A stretch of 5,656 nucleotides of DNA from Bacteriovoracaceae bacterium (GTDB taxonomy: Bacteria; Bdellovibrionota; Bacteriovoracia; Bacteriovoracales; Bacteriovoracaceae): positions 7,535 through 13,190 of the forward strand of contig JAKLJM010000102.1 in the NCBI GenBank assembly GCA_023151145.1. The letters run 5' to 3'. The translations under genes were made by a program, and so were the position numbers. The notes beneath the pieces are model-generated. The model was given only the letters and a program-made list of their open reading frames with translations, did not search any database and was not told where the DNA came from. Positions within the stretch are counted from its first letter, which is position 1, and each line of letters begins with the position of its first letter. Below are positions 1-4,693 of this stretch, piece by piece.

Positions 1-2
1 AT

Positions 3-152
3 AGATCAAGAGGGATTCCTGAGAACTATAAAAGCTATTTAAAAAATGGATTAAGAAAAGAATTTGGTTTGGCCAATACGCCCATTCACTTAGTTTTTAG
101 AACCGGTGAAGATTTAACGAAACGTTTACAAAAACGGATGAAACAAATTTAA
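3..152 (+). CDS. der: Ribosome biogenesis GTPase Der, C-terminal end (partial)
   Basis: This is the 3' end of a gene that begins before the window; 49 codons and a TAA stop are visible. Der (EngA) is a cytoplasmic GTPase with two GTP-binding domains and a C-terminal KH-like domain, needed for maturation of the large ribosomal subunit. Only the end of the KH-like domain is seen here. It carries the family pattern of Pro-Glu-Asn-Tyr, then Tyr-Leu, Leu-Arg, Phe-Gly and a TPIHLVFR strand, matching by memory the E. coli segment with PDSYKRYL and SPIRIQF. The tail after this strand is short and basic (KRLQKRMKQI). The GTPase domains cannot be checked. A strong terminator begins 12 nt after the stop. 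In E. coli der follows yfgM and bamB on the same strand; here those genes lie about 1.5 kb downstream, which supports the identification. Confidence 0.9.
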   Translation, partial: RSRGIPENYKSYLKNGLRKEFGLANTPIHLVFRTGEDLTKRLQKRMKQI

Positions 153-163
153 GTTTTATTTCT

Positions 164-211
164 AAAAGGTTCCAGGAACCCTAGACGCTAGGGTTCCTGG
201 AACCTTTTTTT
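164..211. terminator. Bidirectional intrinsic terminator with a nested palindrome
   Basis: Bases 164-184 pair perfectly with 188-208 (21 bp, counting the A-run/T-run base pairs) around a 3-nt loop ACG. On the plus strand the GC-rich stem runs into seven T residues (205-211), a classical intrinsic terminator for der. On the minus strand the same stem is followed by four T residues (complement of 164-167), so it can also end the barrel-protein unit whose stop codon is at 213-215, only a few bases before the stem. Each arm is itself a palindrome: GGTTCCAGGAACC at 168-180 and GGTTCCTGGAACC at 192-204. Confidence 0.93.
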
Positions 212-212
212 A

Positions 213-1007
213 TTACCAGCTCCAAACATAATACAGCATCGTCGAGTAGGCATTTCCGCTTAAATCTTCATACCCAAAAGTTCCTCCGTTGGCAGTATCT
301 GGGGCGTATTTTAAAGTCATTTTGTCGTGGAAATTTACGGTGTGAAAGAGAAATTCTACGCCCACATAAGATTCTTTGATTTCGATCGGAAACTCTAACC
401 CAAAACCCATCGATGCTCCAAGTCCACCACCTGTATCGTTGGGTACTTCTTCCATATCTAAATACTTGTTGGTGGCATACCAATATTCAAGTCTTGCTAC
501 TAAATAGGGATTTGAATAAGTAATCGCTGTTCCAAGATTTGCAGTGTCTATATAGTAACGATAACCTAAAAAAACTCGAAGCATTGAGACATCAATACTT
601 CCAGGAGTTGGATCGGGAAATCCTACCACTTTTTCTGGTAAAAACATGCTATGTTTTGAATAAGCAAATCCTAAATTTAAGGCCGTTTGAAAATCTTTAA
701 AAAAGGTGAATCCTAAACCAATTGTCGGTGGGCTATTTTCATAAGCGATACCGCGATTACCGTCAAAAGTTGTGAGCCCTATGCCCACTGCGAATGAAAC
801 AAATCTTCCATATCGATAAAATCTTTCATCTTCAGTGACTTTGGCATCTTCAACGTCTTCAGAAAAATCAGTAAAGATATCTCCACCAATATTTAAGTCG
901 TCGTCTTCAGCTGAAAAAATATCGCTGGCCCCACCAACCGTTTGCGCCAGCGTAGGTTGAGGGGAAAAAATGGCGAACATTAAGAGAAGTAGCAATAGTT
1001 TTTTCAT
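213..1007 (-). CDS. Secreted outer-membrane beta-barrel-like protein, unknown function
   Basis: A 264-residue protein that I do not recognise as a named family. Residues 1-21 are a clear signal peptide (Lys-Lys, a run of six Leu, likely cleavage TLA|QTV). Residues about 28-61 form a very acidic segment (14 Asp/Glu in 34) containing two similar stretches, DIFSAEDDD and GDIFTDFSED. From about residue 64 onward the sequence alternates hydrophobic/aromatic and polar or Gly residues in short strands with turns (for example FVSFAVGIGL, PTIGLGFTFF, ALNLGFAYS, MLRVFLGYRYY, YLVARLEYWY, GASMGFGLEF, YVGVEFLFHTV), ending in an aromatic strand with a terminal Trp (TMLYYVWSW). This fits an outer-membrane barrel of about eight or more strands, although the typical C-terminal residue is Phe. 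It is the second gene of a two-gene unit; the stop of the preceding gene is 17 nt upstream. The Shine-Dalgarno candidate AAAGG (complement of 1022-1026) overlaps that stop and lies about 14 nt before ATG, rather far. The next Met (residue 10) would destroy the signal peptide, so 1007 is retained as start. Confidence 0.85.
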   Translation of the reverse strand: MKKLLLLLLMFAIFSPQPTLAQTVGGASDIFSAEDDDLNIGGDIFTDFSEDVEDAKVTEDERFYRYGRFVSFAVGIGLTTFDGNRGIAYENSPPTIGLGFTFFKDFQTALNLGFAYSKHSMFLPEKVVGFPDPTPGSIDVSMLRVFLGYRYYIDTANLGTAITYSNPYLVARLEYWYATNKYLDMEEVPNDTGGGLGASMGFGLEFPIEIKESYVGVEFLFHTVNFHDKMTLKYAPDTANGGTFGYEDLSGNAYSTMLYYVWSW

Positions 1008-1024
1008 AAGTTGTTAACTGGCCT

Positions 1025-1531
1025 TTATAAATAAAAATGAATACCAGAGACGATAAATGAATTACCCATTGTTTCGAAGGTAAAGTTTTTCTTTTTATGT
1101 CCAGAAACTCCAAATTCAAAAGAGAAGCCCAATGAATTTAGTCCAGTAAAGTGAAATTCTGAGCCAAAGCCAAAGTCAATTTGAAAGCCTGAATAATTGG
1201 TGCCATTTTCTTTTTGTGACAAAAGTGCGCCAGTGCCTGTGAAATAAAAATTCATTTGTGGTTCGTCAAAAATATTGCGATAGATCTTGATACCTGCTCC
1301 GTAGCCACCATTTTGTTCGTTCGTAGATACTCCAACTAGTCCACCGATGGATGTAGAACGGCTTTTTTGCATTTTAAAAGATATCTGAGGAAATTCTGTT
1401 TTAAGTTGGTTCGTCATTCCCACCCCCAATCGACCAGTTCTTTCATAGGCAAAAGCTGAATGGGCAAAGAGACCAGAGAGGAAGATTGCCAGTAAAAGAT
1501 AACGCTTAGAGTTGGTTTTTTTGAAGTTCAT
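1025..1531 (-). CDS. Small secreted outer-membrane beta-barrel-like protein, unknown function
   Basis: A 168-residue protein of no family I can name. Residues 1-28 are a signal peptide (basic start with KK and KR, hydrophobic core YLLLAIFLSGLF, cleavage AFA|YER). The mature part of about 140 residues reads as roughly eight short amphipathic strands joined by polar turns: GRLGVGM, PQISFKM, SIGGLVGVS, GYGAGIKIY, MNFYFTGTGALL, FQIDFGFGSEFHF, LGFSFEFGV and a final FIVSGIHFYL. This is the size of a small eight-stranded outer-membrane barrel; function unknown. An ATG three codons upstream (1540) is in frame, but the Shine-Dalgarno AAGGA (complement of 1540-1544) runs into it, whereas it sits 8 nt before the ATG at 1531, so I chose 1531. 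It is the first gene of the minus-strand unit with the larger barrel-like gene, and is divergent from the yfgM-like/bamB pair. Confidence 0.85.
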   Translation of the reverse strand: MNFKKTNSKRYLLLAIFLSGLFAHSAFAYERTGRLGVGMTNQLKTEFPQISFKMQKSRSTSIGGLVGVSTNEQNGGYGAGIKIYRNIFDEPQMNFYFTGTGALLSQKENGTNYSGFQIDFGFGSEFHFTGLNSLGFSFEFGVSGHKKKNFTFETMGNSFIVSGIHFYL

Positions 1532-1539
1532 AATATTCA

Positions 1540-1544
1540 TCCTT
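1540..1544 (-). promoter_or_regulatory. Ribosome binding site that decides the start of the small barrel gene
   Basis: On the minus strand the leader reads CAAGGATGAATATTATG. AAGGA is 8 nt from the second ATG (1531) but overlaps the first ATG (1540), so the second is the likely start. Confidence 0.7.
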
Positions 1545-1575
1545 GAATATAGTGCGAAAATAATTCATTAACTAA

Positions 1576-1604
1576 ATGATAAATGCACTCTTGATTTTTG
1601 ACAA
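1576..1604 (-). promoter_or_regulatory. Sigma-70-like promoter for the barrel-protein unit
   Basis: On the minus strand a -35 box TTGTCA (complement of 1599-1604, 5/6 match to consensus) is followed after exactly 17 nt by a -10 box TATCAT (complement of 1576-1581, 5/6 match). Transcription would start near 1569 and give a leader of about 37 nt. Its -35 box overlaps that of the opposite promoter. A small inverted repeat, TCATT-5 nt-AATGA (1565-1579), covers the predicted start point and part of the -10 box. Confidence 0.65.
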
Positions 1605-1626
1605 CTTACTAGGGGCTTTTTAGAAT
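1598..1626 (+). promoter_or_regulatory. Sigma-70-like promoter for the yfgM-like/bamB pair
   Basis: A perfect -35 box TTGACA (1598-1603), a 17-nt spacer and a -10 box TAGAAT (1621-1626, 5/6 match) give a strong match to the housekeeping promoter consensus. The start point would be near 1633, leaving a leader of about 25 nt that contains the ribosome binding site AAGGA at 1647-1651. The -35 box overlaps by five bases with the -35 box of the divergent minus-strand promoter. Confidence 0.75.
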
Positions 1627-1646
1627 GTTTCTACACAAAAATAAAC

Positions 1647-1651
1647 AAGGA
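1647..1651 (+). promoter_or_regulatory. Ribosome binding site of the yfgM-like gene
   Basis: AAGGA lies 6 nt before the ATG at 1658. The leader CAAGGATGAATTATG is nearly the same as that of the divergent barrel gene (CAAGGATGAATATTATG). The ATG inside it at 1651 is out of frame with the gene. Confidence 0.7.
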
Positions 1652-1657
1652 TGAATT

Positions 1658-2344
1658 ATGGCCACCACGACACCTTCGAGCTCAACTGAAGCACAAAACC
1701 GCAGCATCGGCGATATTGCTGGAGGAAATGATGTTTTTGAAACGATTGCTAAGAATAAAGTAGGAATTGGACTAGGAATTGCTTTAATTGTCATTGCTGT
1801 TTTAGGTTGGGGGTATTACCAAACTCATTCACACGCACAAACAGAATTGAACGCACAAAAGGTTTATACTTTTTCAGCTGGTCCACTAAAAGAATTTTCT
1901 GAAAATAAATTAGATGCTGATAAAACAGTGGAAAGTTTTATCAAGCTTTCAAACGAAGCTTCTGGATTCCAAGGATTAAATCCTGTAGGGATTCAGTTAG
2001 CAGATTCATTATTGCTTCAAGGTAAAAATGAACAAGCACTAAAAGTCTTAGAAGTTCTTTCTCCCTTAGCTAAAAATGAATACGCTCGTTATTTATTGCT
2101 TTCAAGAAAAGCTGTTGTTCAGGAAGACTTAGGGAAATTAGATGAAGCATTAAAATCACTTGAAGAACTAGCTGCAACAAACCTTAAAATTTTCGAAGGC
2201 AAAATTTATCTAGATATGGGAAGACTACAACTTAAAAAAGGCGATAAAGAAAAAGCTAAGAAAAGTTTTGAGTATGTTGTAAATACTGCGAAAGATGAAG
2301 TTGAATTCGTTAAGCTTGCCAATCTTTATTTGGGACAAATGTAA
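1658..2344 (+). CDS. YfgM-like inner-membrane TPR protein
   Basis: A 228-residue membrane-anchored protein. Residues 1-34 are a polar, Ser/Thr-rich cytoplasmic tail ending in positive charges (AKNK); residues about 35-53 are one hydrophobic transmembrane helix (GIGLGIALIVIAVLGWGYY); the rest would lie in the periplasm. Three helix-turn-helix TPR-like repeats are visible at about 109-137 (LADSLLLQGKNEQALKVLE), 143-172 (EDLGKLDEALKSLEEL) and 181-211 (GRLQLKKGDKEKAKKSFEYV). This order and size match the YfgM family (E. coli YfgM, 206 residues, TPR_21-type domain), which associates with the SecYEG translocon and periplasmic chaperones. The gene is followed by bamB with a 1-nt stop/start overlap (2344), the same neighbour as in E. 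coli, which is the main reason for the YfgM assignment; TPR sequences alone would not be specific. The good promoter at 1598-1626 and ribosome binding site at 1647-1651 support the start. Confidence 0.85.
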   Translation: MATTTPSSSTEAQNRSIGDIAGGNDVFETIAKNKVGIGLGIALIVIAVLGWGYYQTHSHAQTELNAQKVYTFSAGPLKEFSENKLDADKTVESFIKLSNEASGFQGLNPVGIQLADSLLLQGKNEQALKVLEVLSPLAKNEYARYLLLSRKAVVQEDLGKLDEALKSLEELAATNLKIFEGKIYLDMGRLQLKKGDKEKAKKSFEYVVNTAKDEVEFVKLANLYLGQM

Positions 2345-3459
2345 TGACAAAAATTTTTAGTTTTCTTTTAGTTACTCTTTTAGTTTCTTCATGTGGAAGT
2401 TTGAAAAATTTTTCAAATCTTTTTGATAAAGAAAGTAAGACTCCAGAATTTAGAACAATGTGGAGTAAAAACTTAGATCCAGTGTATGACACGGGAAATT
2501 TACCCATTTCACTTCAGTCACCATTAATCTCAGACGGTCTAGTGATGGTGGGTGATAATAATGGGTATTTTAGATGTTTTGAATTGGAAACCGGTCGCGA
2601 AATTTGGTCACAATTTGAAGATACCACTTATCACTCAAAGCCCGTAGCCTATAAAGATCAAGTGATCTATGGCTCTGTGGCCGGAAGAGTTTATTCTAGA
2701 AACGCCATTACTGGAGACTTAAAATATAGTGTTGATTTAGGAGCAAGTGTTGAAACTGAAGGTGTTATTGAGTCTGGAAAAATCTTTTTTCAACTGAGAA
2801 ACCATCAAGTTTTTGCTTTAGACGTGGAAACCGGAAAAATTTTGTGGGCCTATAAAAGATCCGTTCCGTATTTAACCACACTCCAAAGAGCAGCAAAGCC
2901 CGTAGTTCATAAAAATAAACTTTATGTGGGATTTGCAGATGGAAGTTTAACTGCTTTAAATTTAGAAGAGGGGTTATTGCTCTTTGAATCTAAACTCTCA
3001 ACAGGGATTAAATTTATTGATTTAGATAATCCAATAAGTGTTATCGACGATAAAATTTATGTCGGAATTATGGGAGGACCTCTCCATATTTTAAATGCGG
3101 ATAATGGCAGTGTGATTAAAAGAAGTGACATTGTTGCTAGTCGAGCTCCTTTTTTAGAAGGGGAAGAGTTAATTGTTCCCCTGAATAATGGTTCTTTGGC
3201 CAGAACGGATAAGAACTTGAATATTATTAATGAGAAAGCCTTAGTAAAAGGTGCCGTTTCAGGTGTTCTTTCTACGGGAACTTCTTTTCTTGTTTCTAGT
3301 ACGGAAGGAGATATTGCTGAAGTTAACAAACTAACTTTTCAAATTATCCGCAAAAAACATTTAGGACATACTTATTCTGCTGTTTTTGGTGACATTGAAG
3401 CTAAACAGGGTTTCATGGCCGTGTTTTCTTCTAGAAACCGCCTGTATCTTTTTAAATAA
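2344..3459 (+). CDS. bamB: Outer-membrane assembly lipoprotein BamB
   Basis: A 371-residue lipoprotein (E. coli BamB is 392). BamB is a periplasmic beta-propeller anchored to the outer membrane that supports BamA in folding and inserting barrel proteins. Residues 1-17 form a lipoprotein signal with lipobox VSSC (Cys17); Gly at +2, not Asp, predicts transfer to the outer membrane. The body shows repeated PQQ-type propeller blades with the pattern G-x-aliphatic-x-Ala-Leu-Asp-x-x-x-Gly-x-x-x-Trp: GYFRCFELETGREIW (74-88), GRVYSRNAITGDLKY (114-128), HQVFALDVETGKILW (154-168), GSLTALNLEEGLLLF (200-214) and GPLHILNADNGSVIK (245-259). The segment with DLDNP (226-230) lines up by eye with the E. coli SDVD loop reported as important for BamA binding, so this function may be kept. 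The start codon overlaps the stop of the yfgM-like gene by one base, so translation is probably coupled; GGGA at 2332-2335 is a weak ribosome binding site. No clear hairpin terminator follows the stop, only a T-rich stretch. Confidence 0.87.
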   Translation: MTKIFSFLLVTLLVSSCGSLKNFSNLFDKESKTPEFRTMWSKNLDPVYDTGNLPISLQSPLISDGLVMVGDNNGYFRCFELETGREIWSQFEDTTYHSKPVAYKDQVIYGSVAGRVYSRNAITGDLKYSVDLGASVETEGVIESGKIFFQLRNHQVFALDVETGKILWAYKRSVPYLTTLQRAAKPVVHKNKLYVGFADGSLTALNLEEGLLLFESKLSTGIKFIDLDNPISVIDDKIYVGIMGGPLHILNADNGSVIKRSDIVASRAPFLEGEELIVPLNNGSLARTDKNLNIINEKALVKGAVSGVLSTGTSFLVSSTEGDIAEVNKLTFQIIRKKHLGHTYSAVFGDIEAKQGFMAVFSSRNRLYLFK

Positions 3460-3471
3460 TTCTTTTTTTCT

Positions 3472-3501
3472 TTGAATAAATTCACCTAACCTGTGTATGA
3501 T
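3472..3501 (+). promoter_or_regulatory. Possible promoter of the aminotransferase gene
   Basis: TTGAAT (3472-3477, 4/6 match to the -35 consensus), an 18-nt spacer and TATGAT (3496-3501, 5/6 match to the -10 consensus) form a moderate sigma-70-like promoter in the 70-nt gap after bamB. Transcription would begin near 3508. If this is right, the in-frame ATG at 3497 lies inside the -10 box and cannot be a start codon of this transcript. Readthrough from bamB remains possible because no strong terminator lies between. Confidence 0.45.
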
Positions 3502-3520
3502 TTTAATGTTCATGCACAGG
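3490..3520. repeat. Operator-like inverted repeat before the aminotransferase gene
   Basis: The arms CCTGTGTATGA (3490-3500) and TCATGCACAGG (3510-3520) are inverted repeats with a single mismatch (T3496 against G3514, which would be a U-G pair in RNA) around a 9-nt centre. The left arm overlaps the putative -10 box and the right arm ends inside the AGGGAGG ribosome binding region. There is no T-run after it, so it is not an intrinsic terminator. It may be a repressor site, or an RNA hairpin on transcripts that start upstream. Confidence 0.55.
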
Positions 3521-3524
3521 GAGG
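3520..3524 (+). promoter_or_regulatory. Strong ribosome binding site deciding the aminotransferase start
   Basis: GGAGG, a full match to the anti-Shine-Dalgarno core, lies 5 nt before the ATG at 3530. This favours 3530 over the in-frame ATG at 3497, which has no such site. Confidence 0.8.
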
Positions 3525-3529
3525 TATTC

Positions 3530-4693
3530 ATGAATCGTCTCGACTCTGTTTCAATGGGTAAAATTGTTGTCATTCGTGAGAAGCTTTTAGATGCTCAAAG
3601 AAAGGGCGATAAAATATATCGTTTCGAATCAGGTGATCCTAGTTTTGATGTCCACCCTAATATTAAAGCGGCCATGGAAAAGGCGCTTCGAGAAAATAAA
3701 ACTCATTATATTCCTAACAACGGTATTCCTGAATTAAGAGAAGCCTTGGCCCATAAGTTACGTTCAAAAAATGGTTTGGCGAAAATTGAAGCCAAACATG
3801 TCTCAGTAACAAACGGAGCAATGCACGCCCTTTACGTTGTTTATCAATGTATTATTGAAGAGGGAGATGAGGTTATTGTTCCTGATCCAATGTGGACAGA
3901 AGCAGTAGAGGACGCCAGACTGGCAGGCGCTTCAATTGTACCGATTGAACTTAAGCCAGAAAATAACTATGTTTACGCGGCCGATGAGATTGGCAAAAAA
4001 GTAACACCAAAGACAAAAGTCATTTTCTTAAATACTCCACATAATCCAACTGGAGCCATTATACCGAAATCAGAATTAGAAAAGATTTTTGCTATCGCCA
4101 AGAAGCATGATTTATGGATTGTTGCAGATGAAGCTTATGAAGATGTTCTATTTGATGGAGGAACTCATACATCCATCGGTTCAATTGACCCAAGTTATGA
4201 AAAACTAATTTCGGTTTATTCTTATTCTAAATCTTATGCCATGAGTGGACTTCGTGTGGGCTATTTTGCCACTCTTCATCCATTATTTAATGATCGTGCT
4301 TCTAAACTTCTTCGTTGTACTGTGAACGGGATAAATTCAGTAGCACAGTGGGGAGCATTGGCGGCTTTGAAAGAAGTTGATCAATCTTGGTTTGAAGAAA
4401 TGAACGCGGAGTATTTAAAACGCCGTGATTTATTTTTAAAAATTTTAAGTGAACAAAAAGTTTTAACCCCATTTGCACCAAAAGGTGCCTTCTATTTATG
4501 GTGTCGTCATAATACAGATTCCAATGCAACGGCTCTTTCTGAAAAATTAGCTGACCTCGGAATCGGAAATGCACCGGGAGATTGTTTTGGCTCAAGCGGG
4601 GAGAGTTTACGCTCAATTCGTTTTGCTTTTAGTTGCTCGACGAAAATGATTGAAGAGGGAAGTGAGCCTTTGATTAAGGCTTTGAACTCTTAG
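3530..4693 (+). CDS. PLP-dependent class I/II aminotransferase, substrate not assigned
   Basis: A 387-residue cytoplasmic enzyme, the usual length for fold-type I aminotransferases, which move an amino group between an amino acid and a 2-oxo acid using pyridoxal phosphate. Visible landmarks: the N-terminal substrate loop SGDPSFDVHP (34-43), Tyr60 and GIPELREAL (65-73), the cofactor-phosphate loop TNGAMHALY (94-102), the ring-stacking aromatic Trp122, NTPHNPTG (168-175) with Asn172, ADEAYED (199-205) with Asp200 and Tyr203, the Schiff-base lysine Lys234 in SYSKSYAMSGLRVGY, and the carboxylate-binding Arg364 in LRSIRFAFS. All catalytic positions are present. The layout is like the Thermus aspartate aminotransferase subgroup, but the lysine which that enzyme uses to bind the acidic side chain (Lys109, in GGKQALF, from memory) is replaced here by Met98, so aspartate may not be the substrate. 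Start chosen at 3530 because of GGAGG 5 nt upstream. Its 3' end overlaps the convergent S74 protein gene by 20 nt. Confidence 0.9.
   Translation: MNRLDSVSMGKIVVIREKLLDAQRKGDKIYRFESGDPSFDVHPNIKAAMEKALRENKTHYIPNNGIPELREALAHKLRSKNGLAKIEAKHVSVTNGAMHALYVVYQCIIEEGDEVIVPDPMWTEAVEDARLAGASIVPIELKPENNYVYAADEIGKKVTPKTKVIFLNTPHNPTGAIIPKSELEKIFAIAKKHDLWIVADEAYEDVLFDGGTHTSIGSIDPSYEKLISVYSYSKSYAMSGLRVGYFATLHPLFNDRASKLLRCTVNGINSVAQWGALAALKEVDQSWFEEMNAEYLKRRDLFLKILSEQKVLTPFAPKGAFYLWCRHNTDSNATALSEKLADLGIGNAPGDCFGSSGESLRSIRFAFSCSTKMIEEGSEPLIKALNS

Noticed and set aside
1545..1550. TATATT as -10 box for the small barrel gene
   Set aside because: It directly abuts the ribosome binding site, so a transcript starting from it would lack that site; the TTGTCA/TATCAT pair further upstream is a much better match.
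3497..3529. An 11-residue longer N terminus of the aminotransferase from the ATG at 3497
   Set aside because: This ATG has no ribosome site and lies in the probable -10 box, while GGAGG sits 5 nt before the ATG at 3530.
4302..4616. A 104-codon minus-strand reading frame
   Set aside because: It is antisense to the conserved catalytic C-terminal half of the aminotransferase and resembles no family.
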